A stretch of DNA of 14,992 nt from an uncultured Oscillibacter sp. (GTDB lineage: Bacteria > Bacillota > Clostridia > Oscillospirales > Oscillospiraceae). The number at the start of each line of letters is the position of its first letter. Position 1 is the first letter of the stretch. The stretch is from positions 1 through 14,992 of the forward strand of contig UQMC01000041.1 in the NCBI GenBank assembly GCA_900542115.1. Reading direction: 5' to 3'. The notes beneath the pieces were generated by a model, which did no database searches, had not been told where the DNA came from, and saw only the letters and a list, made by a program, of their open reading frames with translations. The translations under genes were made by a program, and so were the position numbers. This document shows positions 7,915-14,118 of this stretch, in pieces.

Positions 7915-8202
7915 ATGACCCTATCCACTGTGACTGCGCTGGCAAAGCTGTTCGGGCAATACCTGCTCCAGCCGATCCCCTTCACGCTGACCTTCCTGCT
8001 CCCGCTCCTGTTCCGCTTGATCGCCCGCAAATACATCTGGCTCACTCTCCCGTTGACCGCACTGGCGGAGGTACTCCTGAATTGGGACAGCTTTTGCTAT
8101 TACGAGGCCCGCAGCCTCGCCCTCCTATTCACACTGACGCAGCTTGCGGTCATGGCGGTTTTCGTGTGGATCTTACAGGCCGCCGCCAAAAGCTCCCGGT
8201 AA
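7915..8202 (+). CDS. Small integral membrane protein, function unknown
   Basis: Encodes 95 residues with about three hydrophobic helices, roughly residues 20-37, 41-57 and 67-88. Between them are a basic turn (RLIARKY, 34-40) and a short acidic/aromatic loop (NWDSFCYYEAR, 56-66). I do not recognise the family and assign no function. The ATG at 7915 is chosen because GGAGGT (7900-7905) lies nine bases upstream; a GTG at 7906 directly abuts that site. It is a lone plus-strand gene, divergent from the alaS operon and convergent with the next gene, whose stop codon lies 36 bases away. A palindromic element sits just upstream and may control it. Confidence 0.75.
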   Translation: MTLSTVTALAKLFGQYLLQPIPFTLTFLLPLLFRLIARKYIWLTLPLTALAEVLLNWDSFCYYEARSLALLFTLTQLAVMAVFVWILQAAAKSSR

Positions 8203-8238
8203 ACGCCCCGTTTCTCACAGAGGATAGGGTGAGCCGGT

Positions 8239-8643
8239 CTACAACAGCCGCACGCCCACCCACGGCAGGAGCGTTTGCAGCGCCGACACACCGGGCATGG
8301 GAAATTCCTGCGGCTCCAGCACGCCGCCGCAGGCCAGCGGCAGCGCCCGCTGGACGCACAGCACCGGCTCCGTCAGGCTGGAAAGGGTAATGCTGTCCCG
8401 GGGCGAGAGGCCGTAGGTCACCACCGTCCCCGCCGAAAAGCCCGCAAGAGAACAGTCCCCCGGTGCCAGCAGCAATTCGGCCTCCACCCGCTCCCCCGCT
8501 AAAATGCGGCAGCCGGTGGGAGTCAGTCCCAGTAAGCGCCAGCGGTGGACGCAGACCGCCCCCATGTCCCGCAGATGCGCCACGCCCTCCGGCAACAGAA
8601 ATTCCCACCCATCCGGGCAGGCGAAAATGCCTCCATCCATCAT
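8239..8643 (-). CDS. Hypothetical protein, 134 residues
   Basis: I do not recognise this protein. It starts MMDGGIFACPDGWEFLLPEG and is a mixed soluble sequence without a signal peptide or clear membrane helix. It is rich in Leu, Gly and Cys (six cysteines, with no metal-site spacing). A GAGGTGG site directly precedes the two adjacent ATG codons; the second ATG has the better spacing, so the true start may be three bases later (8640). A competing frame on the same strand (8150-8683) is Gly/Arg/Ala-rich and looks like a shadow. The gene lies convergent to the small membrane protein gene and divergent from the DUF5662 gene. Its reality rests on length, ribosome binding site and the fit between neighbours. 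Confidence 0.6.
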   Translation of the reverse strand: MMDGGIFACPDGWEFLLPEGVAHLRDMGAVCVHRWRLLGLTPTGCRILAGERVEAELLLAPGDCSLAGFSAGTVVTYGLSPRDSITLSSLTEPVLCVQRALPLACGGVLEPQEFPMPGVSALQTLLPWVGVRLL

Positions 8644-8691
8644 ACCACCTCACGGATAGTTTGGACCGCGGGAAAAATTTCATGCAGGCAC

Positions 8692-8720
8692 TCGTTTTTT
8701 CCGCTGGAATATGCTATCAT
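8692..8720 (+). promoter_or_regulatory. Possible promoter of the DUF5662 gene
   Basis: TGCTATCAT provides an extended -10 (TATCAT at 8715-8720 with TG at 8712-8713). Seventeen bases upstream is a poor -35, TCGTTT (8692-8697). The leader to the GTG at 8750 would be about 23 bases. Confidence 0.45.
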
Positions 8721-8737
8721 AGTTCCATTCTGTTCCC

Positions 8738-8744
8738 GAGGTGA
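8738..8744 (+). promoter_or_regulatory. Ribosome binding site fixing the DUF5662 GTG start
   Basis: GAGGTGA precedes the in-frame GTG at 8750 by five bases. An in-frame GTG at 8741 lies inside this site and cannot be used with it. Confidence 0.65.
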
Positions 8745-8749
8745 AGCGT

Positions 8750-9280
8750 GTGCATTTCTGGCAGCATTTGAAAACCGTTCAGCATCACCGGCGCCTGGTG
8801 CGGCAATACTGCTTTCGGCTGGGGCTGTACTGGCAGGGCCTGACCCATGACCTGTCCAAATTTTCCCCGGTGGAGTTCTGGGCCGGGGTCAAATATTTTC
8901 AGGGCGACCGCAGCCCCAATGACGCTCAGCGCCGGGACATCGGCTACAGTGCCTCGTGGCTGCACCACAAGGGCCGCAACCGCCACCACTTTGAATACTG
9001 GACGGATTACGGCATGCACGGCGAGGGAATCGTCGGCGTGGAAATGCCAAAAAAATACGTGGCGGAGATGTTCTGCGACCGGCTGGCCGCAAGCAAGGTC
9101 TACCGGGGCAAGGACTTCCGGCAGGGAGACCCCTATGACTTTTTCCTGTACGGCAAGCAGAAGCGGCTGCTTATGCACCCCGCCACCTCGGCGCTGCTGG
9201 AAAAAATTCTCCTTGTTCTCCGGGACGAGGGGGAGGACGCCGCCTTTGACTATGTGCGGCGGGAGGTCCTCGGGAAGTAG
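8750..9280 (+). CDS. DUF5662 family protein
   Basis: Encodes 176 residues starting (M)HFWQHLKTVQHHRRLV. It matches my memory of DUF5662: GLYWQGLTHDLSKFSP (25-40), GVKYFQGDRSPN (46-57) and a histidine-dense GYSASWLHHKGRNRHHFEYW (65-84). The function of the family is not known to me. The many conserved His and Asp residues (H33, D34, H72, H73, H79, H80, D110) resemble a metal-dependent HD-like phosphohydrolase, but that is inference. There is no signal peptide or membrane helix, so it is probably cytoplasmic. The start is set by the ribosome binding site and by the usual N-terminus of the family. It stands alone, divergent from the hypothetical gene, and a hairpin terminator lies about 95 bases after its stop. 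Confidence 0.87.
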   Translation: MHFWQHLKTVQHHRRLVRQYCFRLGLYWQGLTHDLSKFSPVEFWAGVKYFQGDRSPNDAQRRDIGYSASWLHHKGRNRHHFEYWTDYGMHGEGIVGVEMPKKYVAEMFCDRLAASKVYRGKDFRQGDPYDFFLYGKQKRLLMHPATSALLEKILLVLRDEGEDAAFDYVRREVLGK

Positions 9281-9374
9281 GTGCATTTTTAGTTTCAAAG
9301 TTATGTAAATTCCATTGATGTGTGGCTCCGCATATTCCATTTTCATTGATACTACAAGTGAAATTAAAGGATGA

Positions 9375-9410
9375 AAAGCACCGGCGCTCCCTGCGGAGTG
9401 TCGGTGCTTT
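9375..9410. terminator. Hairpin terminator between convergent genes
   Basis: A nine-base-pair outer stem (AAAGCACCG with CGGTGCTTT), an internal loop and a four-base-pair inner stem form a strong hairpin. It lies between the DUF5662 gene (+) and the DHHW gene (-). On the minus strand it is followed by TTTTC and a T-rich stretch, on the plus strand only by TTTATGT, so it best terminates the minus-strand operon and may serve both. The rest of 9281-9532 shows no convincing gene. Confidence 0.65.
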
Positions 9411-9532
9411 ATGTAAATCGCTTTCGTTTTGCGCGGACATTTTTGGAAATACTGCCGCTCCGGGGCGGCCCGCGTCTGCTGAAAGCGCTGCGGCGCAAGG
9501 GCTGGGGCGCGTTCCCCGCAATTCGGTGGTTC

Positions 9533-10648
9533 TCACCGGCTCAGATAAAACAAATTCCCGTCGGAGATGAAATTTGCCGTGCTGTAAAGCACTGCGGCAG
9601 TTTTGATGCTGTGCTGCGCCATATATTCCGCCACAGAAGCGTGGTAGTACCGCAGGTCCACCAGATGCACCTCGGAAAAGCGCTGGACCAAAAAGGGCGC
9701 CAGCGAATCGGAATAGGAGTCCCGGATCAGTAGCAGCTTGCTGCCGTCGGTGATCGCCGGGTTTTCAATGACACACAGGGGCTGGTTTCCGCCCAAAAAC
9801 GAGCTGTATTGATCCTTGTGCTCTAAATAGCTGCGGTCATACAGCTCCCCCGGCTCCGCCCTGCCGGATTTCCATGTGGTGACATTCAGGTAATAGTCCG
9901 GCGCCCAATATTCTATGGTATCCGGCATCAGCCAATGGATGCCGGAGGTGGAGTACAGCGTACCGTTGAAATCCGTGCTGGCAGTCTCCGGGCGAAAGCT
10001 GCTCTCCTCCAACGGGTCTCTCCCCAAGGCTTCCAGCAGGGCATTGGCCCCATAAAAGGCCCCCCGGGTGGTCCAGTGGTGGTCCGTGCGGTAATAGATG
10101 GGTTCCGCCGCGTGCTCCGACAGCGCCCCCAGCATATCCACCGTTGGAAGTCCCGTTTCCTCCGCCGCCCTTTGGAGCAGCACCGGCTGGTCAAGGCTGG
10201 GCGCGCCTGCCGGCAGCTTGTCCCGCCAAACCTCCGCCGCCGTGGGAATCAGTCCCAGCAGCACCTGACCGCCTGTCAATTCGGCGAATTTTTTTACCGC
10301 CGCCAGATTTTGCTCCACCTGCGCCGCCTCCGGCTCCTCCACCTTAGCGATGAGCGTATCGCCGCAGAGATAGACACCGTTAAATTCTCGCTTCCCCAGC
10401 AGCAGCTCACACCGGGCCTTCAGTCCCGTCCAGTCGTCCCGCAGGGGGAACTGGTCGGCAAAATACGTTTCCATATCCGCAGTGAAGCTGCCATTGAGCA
10501 GCGTTTCCCGGGAAAGGGACGGACGCTGCGCCAGCGTCCGGTTCTCCGTTTCGGACCGCGCCCGGTCCGGCAGGGCGATGTGCCATACCAGCAGTCCCGC
10601 TAAAAAGCCGCAGAACAGGACGGTCATGATCCGGCCCTTATGCGCCAT
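9533..10648 (-). CDS. DHHW family protein (AlgJ/AlgX-like surface O-acetyltransferase partner)
   Basis: Encodes 371 residues. A short basic start (MAHKGRI) leads into one membrane segment at about residues 8-24, which should anchor the rest outside the cell. The name-giving motif TDHHWTTRGAF has D189, H190, H191 and W192. A second conserved block, LLLIRDSYSDSLAPF, contains S311, the likely nucleophile of this SGNH-like fold. Such proteins finish the transfer of acyl groups brought across the membrane by an MBOAT protein. The ATG at 10646-10648 is preferred over a start 18 codons earlier because GGGGAGGG lies just upstream and the earlier start would overlap the MBOAT gene. It follows that gene by 16 bases, clearly one operon. 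The acceptor polymer is unknown. Confidence 0.9.
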   Translation of the reverse strand: MAHKGRIMTVLFCGFLAGLLVWHIALPDRARSETENRTLAQRPSLSRETLLNGSFTADMETYFADQFPLRDDWTGLKARCELLLGKREFNGVYLCGDTLIAKVEEPEAAQVEQNLAAVKKFAELTGGQVLLGLIPTAAEVWRDKLPAGAPSLDQPVLLQRAAEETGLPTVDMLGALSEHAAEPIYYRTDHHWTTRGAFYGANALLEALGRDPLEESSFRPETASTDFNGTLYSTSGIHWLMPDTIEYWAPDYYLNVTTWKSGRAEPGELYDRSYLEHKDQYSSFLGGNQPLCVIENPAITDGSKLLLIRDSYSDSLAPFLVQRFSEVHLVDLRYYHASVAEYMAQHSIKTAAVLYSTANFISDGNLFYLSR

Positions 10649-10664
10649 GCCGCTTCCCTCCCCT

Positions 10665-12059
10665 TCAAAATCTGAAATATAAAAACGGATTGTAGCTGCC
10701 ATCTACCAGATAGGCCGTGCAGAGCACCAGTCCCGCAAGCATCAGCACAGGGGCCAGCGCCTCCCGCGCCCGCTCCGGCAGGCGCTCCCACACGGCCTTT
10801 ACCGTATTGGCAGAGCCTACCGTCAGCAGCACCAGCAAAACGGCATATGTTCTGAGATAGTAACCGTCGACGGCGCTCCACAGCGCCCCGCCGCCGAAGC
10901 ACACGCGGAAATACCCGCCGCAGACGGACAGATCCTCCATGGCGAAGATTCCCCACCCGGCAAACACCACCAGCAGCGTATAGGCATGGCGCAGCCAGCG
11001 GGGCAGCCTTTGGAGAAAATCCTTCAGCAGATATTTTTCCAGCATGAGCCACAGGAAAAAGTGCAGCCCCCAGAGAATAAAGTTCCAGCTTGCCCCGTGC
11101 CAGAAGCCGGTGCACAGCCAGACGATGAAAATATTCCGCACCGTCCGGGCCGTTCCCCGCCGGCTGCCGCCCAGCGGAATATAGAGGTATTCCCGGAACC
11201 ATGTAGTCAGGGAAATATGCCACCGCCGCCAAAATTCCGTTACGGAGGCGGCGGTATAGGGACGAGCAAAGTTTTCCGGGAAATGGAAGCCCAGCATCCG
11301 GCCCATGCCGATAGCCATATCGGAGTAGCCGGAAAAATCAAAGTAAATTTGAAATCCATAGGCCGCGATACCCAGCCAGCCGCCGAGAGCTGTCAGCATC
11401 CCGGCGGACTGCGCCGCCAGCTCCGCGTCCCACAGGGTGCCGATGCTGTTGGCCAGCAGGACCTTTTTCGCAAGGCCTACCGTAAAGCGGCCCGCACCGG
11501 CGGCAAAGTCCGCCGTGGTGTTCACCCGCTCCTTCAGCTCCGCCGCCACCTCCCGATAGCGGACGATAGGCCCCGCCACCAGCTGAGGGAACATGGTGAC
11601 GTAAGCCCCAAAGGCCACAATATCCCGCTGGGCCGGGGCGTCCCGGCGGTAAACGTCAATGGTGTAGCTCATAGTTTGGAACGTGAAAAAGGAAATGCCG
11701 ATGGGCAGCGGCAGTCCCAGCGCCGGAAGCGTGATTCCCGGCAGACGTGAGAGGTTTTCCGCAAAGAAATCCCAGTATTTGAAAAAGCCCAGCAGGCCCA
11801 GATTCAAAATCACGCTCTCTGCCACGAACCACCGGGCCAGCTTATCCCGGCTGCGGTATCTCTCCACCAGCAGGCCATGGGTATAGTCGATGAGGATGGA
11901 CAGCACCATGATGCCGAGATAGACCGGCTCACCCCAGCCGTAAAACACCAGACTGGTCAGCAGCAGGACAAGATTGCGCCAACGGGGCGGCGCCGCGAAA
12001 TACAGCGCCAGCGTGAGGGGCAAAAAGCCGAACAGAAACGGCAGGCTGCTGAAGCGCAC
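10665..12059 (-). CDS. MBOAT family membrane O-acyltransferase (AlgI-like)
   Basis: Encodes 464 residues, a polytopic membrane protein with about ten or more hydrophobic helices. It has the MBOAT/AlgI landmarks PIGISFFTFQTMSYTIDVYR (119-138), MFPQLVAGPIVRY (156-168), FWRRWHISLTTWFREYLYIP (276-295, conserved H281) and GFWHGASWNF (318-327, catalytic-type H321). These enzymes pass an acyl group, usually acetyl from acetyl-CoA, through the membrane to extracytoplasmic polysaccharide or wall polymers. The GTG start at 12057-12059 is supported by AAAGGAGGTGA upstream and the (M)RFSSLPFLFGFLPL beginning. The DHHW partner follows directly. No glycosyltransferase or polymer genes are adjacent, so the acceptor cannot be named. 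No clear promoter was seen in the 124-base upstream gap. Confidence 0.95.
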   Translation of the reverse strand: MRFSSLPFLFGFLPLTLALYFAAPPRWRNLVLLLTSLVFYGWGEPVYLGIMVLSILIDYTHGLLVERYRSRDKLARWFVAESVILNLGLLGFFKYWDFFAENLSRLPGITLPALGLPLPIGISFFTFQTMSYTIDVYRRDAPAQRDIVAFGAYVTMFPQLVAGPIVRYREVAAELKERVNTTADFAAGAGRFTVGLAKKVLLANSIGTLWDAELAAQSAGMLTALGGWLGIAAYGFQIYFDFSGYSDMAIGMGRMLGFHFPENFARPYTAASVTEFWRRWHISLTTWFREYLYIPLGGSRRGTARTVRNIFIVWLCTGFWHGASWNFILWGLHFFLWLMLEKYLLKDFLQRLPRWLRHAYTLLVVFAGWGIFAMEDLSVCGGYFRVCFGGGALWSAVDGYYLRTYAVLLVLLTVGSANTVKAVWERLPERAREALAPVLMLAGLVLCTAYLVDGSYNPFLYFRF

Positions 12060-12142
12060 GGGCTGTTCACCTCCTTTTCACTATAAAGTGATTCTGCTTG
12101 AATAGCGTTGAAATATAACAGTTTTTCGTTTTTACATGGCAA

Positions 12143-12166
12143 ACCAGCCGTGGTGTCACGGCTGGT
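12143..12166 (-). terminator. Probable terminator after the lipoprotein gene
   Basis: A perfect ten-base-pair stem (ACCAGCCGTG with CACGGCTGGT) and a four-base loop lie 17 bases after the lipoprotein stop codon. The T-tract on the minus strand is short (TTTGCC), so some read-through into the MBOAT-DHHW genes is possible. Confidence 0.6.
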
Positions 12167-12183
12167 CGTTCCACGTCAGGCTG

Positions 12184-12666
12184 TTACGCGCCGAACTGGG
12201 CGTTCCAAGCGTCCTCGATCTCCGTCTGGTGCTCGCCGGAGGCGATCATTGCCACATAGGCGCCGTTTTGCAGCACCTTGGCAGCCTTCCACTGGTCGAT
12301 GGTCTCAGGATAGAAGGCGTCCCCGTCCGCCTGACTGTCGATCCGGGTCTGGAGGATCTTCGCCGCCTGCGCAGCGTCCTGCTCACTGTCGGCTTGCAGG
12401 AACACATACTCACTCACGGCGTAGGACATCACCGGAGCCTTGGCCAGAAGCTGCTTGGCCGCAATATCGCCCAAACCGGGATAGTACATCTCCAGCATTT
12501 CGCCGTCCAGGTCCATCATATCGTCGCCCCAGCCGTATTTTTTCGCCAGAGCGTTGTAAAATCCAGTCAGATCCACGTCATTGGCAGTCTCCGTTTTGCT
12601 GCCGCAGGCGGTCAGCAGGCCGCACAGGGTCAGGGCCACAGCCGCCAGCGCAAACAATTTCTTCAT
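12184..12666 (-). CDS. DUF4358-like lipoprotein
   Basis: Encodes 160 residues with a classical lipoprotein signal: MKKLF, a hydrophobic core, and the lipobox LTAC ending at C21. The mature protein should be tethered to the outer face of the membrane. The remainder (DLTGFYNALAKKYGW, then YYPGLGDI, then a helical AAQAAKILQTRIDSQ segment and a final AYVAMIASGE strand) fits DUF4358, a family of small clostridial lipoproteins of unknown function. AAGGAGGT precedes the ATG. Transcription likely comes from the minus-strand promoter at 12731-12760, which overlaps the promoter of the divergent aldolase gene. A weak terminator separates it from the MBOAT operon. The family call is from memory of the pattern and less certain than the lipoprotein call. 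Confidence 0.85.
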   Translation of the reverse strand: MKKLFALAAVALTLCGLLTACGSKTETANDVDLTGFYNALAKKYGWGDDMMDLDGEMLEMYYPGLGDIAAKQLLAKAPVMSYAVSEYVFLQADSEQDAAQAAKILQTRIDSQADGDAFYPETIDQWKAAKVLQNGAYVAMIASGEHQTEIEDAWNAQFGA

Positions 12667-12680
12667 AGTACCTCCTTATA

Positions 12681-12699
12681 AACGTCCCTCAAGGGCGTT
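12681..12699 (-). other. Small stem-loop next to the lipoprotein ribosome binding site
   Basis: AACG and CCCT pair with AGGG and CGTT around a two-base loop, with one bulged base. The stem ends about four bases before the AAGGAGG of the lipoprotein gene. It could influence translation or mRNA stability; it may also be chance. Confidence 0.3.
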
Positions 12700-12725
12700 C
12701 ATTTTCTTTCTATTGTGTTCTCTGC

Positions 12726-12754
12726 TTGCTAATATACACGATTTGCGTTATAAT
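12726..12754 (+). promoter_or_regulatory. Promoter of the aldolase/lyase gene
   Basis: On the plus strand TTGCTA (12726-12731) and a perfect TATAAT (12749-12754) are separated by 17 bases. The transcript would start near 12761, about 44 bases before the ATG. It shares nearly all its DNA with the minus-strand promoter. Confidence 0.7.
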
Positions 12755-12760
12755 AGTCAA
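12731..12760 (-). promoter_or_regulatory. Promoter of the lipoprotein gene
   Basis: On the minus strand TTGACT (12755-12760) and TATATT (12731-12736) are separated by 18 bases. Both hexamers are close to consensus. The site overlaps the oppositely directed promoter at 12726-12754. Confidence 0.7.
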
Positions 12761-12804
12761 GAAACAAGCGGTAACAATCCGATTACAGAAAAGAGGTTTT
12801 TTTC

Positions 12805-13833
12805 ATGTACAGCTTCCGCAACGATTACAGCGAGGGCGCACATCCCCAGGTTCTTCAGGCTCTGACGGACACCAATCTGGTCCAGACCTGCGGCTACGGC
12901 GTTGATCCCATCTGCGACGAAGCCCGGGCACTGATTCGCACCCTCTGCGCTGCCCCCGACGCCGCCGTTCATTTTCTGGTGGGCGGCACCCAGACGAACA
13001 TGACGGTCATCACCGCGCTGCTGGCCTCCTACGAGGCAGTGATCGCCGCCCACACCGGCCATGTCAACTGCCATGAGACCGGCGCCATCGAGGCCACCGG
13101 CCACAAGGTCTGCACCGCCTACTCCCCGGACGGAAAGGTGACGCCGGAAATGGTGGAGAGCGTGCTGGCCATCCATGCCGACGGCGAGGAGCACATGGTC
13201 GCGCCGAAGCTGGTCTACATTTCCGACACCACGGAGATCGGCACAGTCTACACCAAGGCCGAGCTGACCGCCCTGCGGCAGTGCTGCGACGCTCACGATC
13301 TGCTGCTGTTTCTGGACGGTGCGCGGCTTGGCTCCGCCCTCACCTCTCCGGAAAACGATTTGACGCTGTCCGACCTTGCCGCCCTGACGGACGTATTCAC
13401 CATCGGCGGCACGAAAAACGGCGCGCTGTTCGGCGAGGCGGTCATCATGACCGTCCCCTGTGACCACTTCCGCTGGCACATCAAGCAGCGGGGCGGTATG
13501 CTGGCCAAGGGCCGCCTGCTGGGCGTCCAGTTCAAGGCGCTGCTGACGGATAATCTCTATTTCGACATCGCCCGCCACGCCAACGAAATGGCGCTCCGCC
13601 TGCGGGACGGTTTTCTCGCCCAGGGCTATGAGTTCCCGGTGCCCTCCCCTTCTAATCAGCAGTTCCCGGTCATGACAATCAAGGCCGCGGAAAAGCTGGC
13701 TGCCATGGGCTTTGAGTTCCAGATGGATCACCCGCTGGACGGTGAACGCTGCGTTTACCGCTTTGTGACGAGCTGGGCCACGCCGGAGCACGCCGTAGAC
13801 GAGCTTTTAGCCGCTCTGGCACAGTGCAAGTAA
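12805..13833 (+). CDS. PLP-dependent low-specificity L-threonine aldolase / beta-eliminating lyase family protein
   Basis: Encodes 342 residues of fold-type I PLP enzyme. The GGTQTN turn (60-65) would hold the cofactor phosphate. H83 is placed to stack on the ring, D171 in FLDGARLGSAL to bind the pyridine nitrogen, and K204 in GGTKNGA to form the Schiff base. This set fits the threonine aldolase branch, which splits threonine or allo-threonine to glycine and acetaldehyde in the cytoplasm. Other beta-hydroxy or beta-substituted amino acids are possible substrates, so I give no gene symbol. The start MYSFRNDYSEGAHPQ is the normal N-terminus, with AAAGAGG before the ATG. It is a single gene with its own promoter and a strong terminator. 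Confidence 0.92.
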   Translation: MYSFRNDYSEGAHPQVLQALTDTNLVQTCGYGVDPICDEARALIRTLCAAPDAAVHFLVGGTQTNMTVITALLASYEAVIAAHTGHVNCHETGAIEATGHKVCTAYSPDGKVTPEMVESVLAIHADGEEHMVAPKLVYISDTTEIGTVYTKAELTALRQCCDAHDLLLFLDGARLGSALTSPENDLTLSDLAALTDVFTIGGTKNGALFGEAVIMTVPCDHFRWHIKQRGGMLAKGRLLGVQFKALLTDNLYFDIARHANEMALRLRDGFLAQGYEFPVPSPSNQQFPVMTIKAAEKLAAMGFEFQMDHPLDGERCVYRFVTSWATPEHAVDELLAALAQCK

Positions 13834-13860
13834 AGTTTTTCCGCATTATAGTACTTCATC

Positions 13861-13907
13861 AAAAAAGAGCTGCCGCTCAAGCAGGAGCGGCAACTCTTTT
13901 TTTAATT
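13861..13907 (+). terminator. Rho-independent terminator of the aldolase/lyase gene
   Basis: An eight-base-pair stem (TGCCGCTC with GAGCGGCA) is extended, after one mismatch, by AAAAAGAG pairing with CTCTTTTT, and ends in a run of Ts. It lies 28 bases after the stop codon. The A-run on the other side makes it structurally symmetric, and it insulates the LexA-controlled promoter that follows. Confidence 0.9.
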
Positions 13908-13923
13908 TTTTCCGCGTTTTCTC

Positions 13924-13952
13924 TTGACACGAACGTTTGTTCGATGTATCAT
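13924..13952 (+). promoter_or_regulatory. Promoter of the SOS-type small protein/radical SAM operon
   Basis: A perfect TTGACA (13924-13929), a 17-base spacer and TATCAT (13947-13952) form a strong sigma-A promoter. Transcription should begin near 13959, about 34 bases before the ATG at 13993. The whole spacer apart from its last three bases is a LexA-type palindrome, so repressor binding would directly block RNA polymerase. Confidence 0.88.
13930..13943 (+). promoter_or_regulatory. LexA (SOS) box 1
   Basis: CGAACGTTTGTTCG has perfect CGAAC/GTTCG arms around a four-base centre. It matches the Gram-positive LexA/DinR core GAAC-N4-GTTC. It sits precisely between the -35 and -10 hexamers. Confidence 0.85.
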
Positions 13953-13962
13953 AGCAGCATAA

Positions 13963-13976
13963 AGAACATTTGTTCG
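13963..13976 (+). promoter_or_regulatory. LexA (SOS) box 2
   Basis: AGAACATTTGTTCG contains the same GAAC-N4-GTTC core, with an A in place of the first C. It lies 33 bp from box 1, about three helical turns, just after the predicted transcription start and before the GGAGG ribosome binding site at 13980-13984. Confidence 0.8.
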
Positions 13977-13992
13977 ATTGGAGGAATTCATC

Positions 13993-14115
13993 ATGACAGG
14001 CTGGACTCTCTTTTTCACGCTTTTCGGTGCCGCTGCTGTAACCGCACAGGTATTCCGGGTGGTGGACTATCTGGAGCGTCCGGCCCGTCGTCCCCGCCAG
14101 GCCGCTGCCCGGTAA
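13993..14115 (+). CDS. SOS-regulated 40-residue single-pass membrane protein
   Basis: Encodes a 40-residue peptide, MTGWTLFFTLFGAAAVTAQV at the start, then a tail FRVVDYLERPARRPRQAAAR. Residues 4-21 form one hydrophobic helix; the tail is strongly basic (six Arg) and should stay in the cytoplasm. A perfect GGAGG (13980-13984) is eight bases before the ATG, and the gene sits directly behind a strong promoter with two LexA boxes, which is why I believe it is real. It ends three bases before the radical SAM start. I do not recognise a family. By analogy, small SOS-induced membrane proteins elsewhere block cell division (YneA, SidA) or depolarise the membrane (TisB); it lacks a LysM domain, so it is not a YneA. 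The role is unproven. Confidence 0.75.
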   Translation: MTGWTLFFTLFGAAAVTAQVFRVVDYLERPARRPRQAAAR

Positions 14116-14118
14116 GGC

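Noticed and set aside
8150..8683. A 177-codon minus-strand frame overlapping the hypothetical gene
   Set aside because: Its translation is Gly/Arg/Ala-rich, it has no good ribosome binding site, and it overlaps the end of the plus-strand membrane protein gene. The 134-residue frame fits the neighbours better.
9371..9733. A 120-codon plus-strand frame after the DUF5662 gene
   Set aside because: It starts inside the terminator hairpin and ends antisense to the DHHW gene, with no ribosome binding site.
12060..12142. Promoter sought for the MBOAT-DHHW genes
   Set aside because: TATAGT (minus strand) near the ribosome binding site has no acceptable -35 at 16-18 bases. Expression may come from read-through of the weak terminator or a promoter type I cannot recognise.
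12757..13791. A 344-codon minus-strand frame antisense to the aldolase/lyase gene
   Set aside because: The plus-strand product has a complete PLP enzyme motif set; the antisense product is His/Gln/Val-rich and starts without a ribosome binding site.
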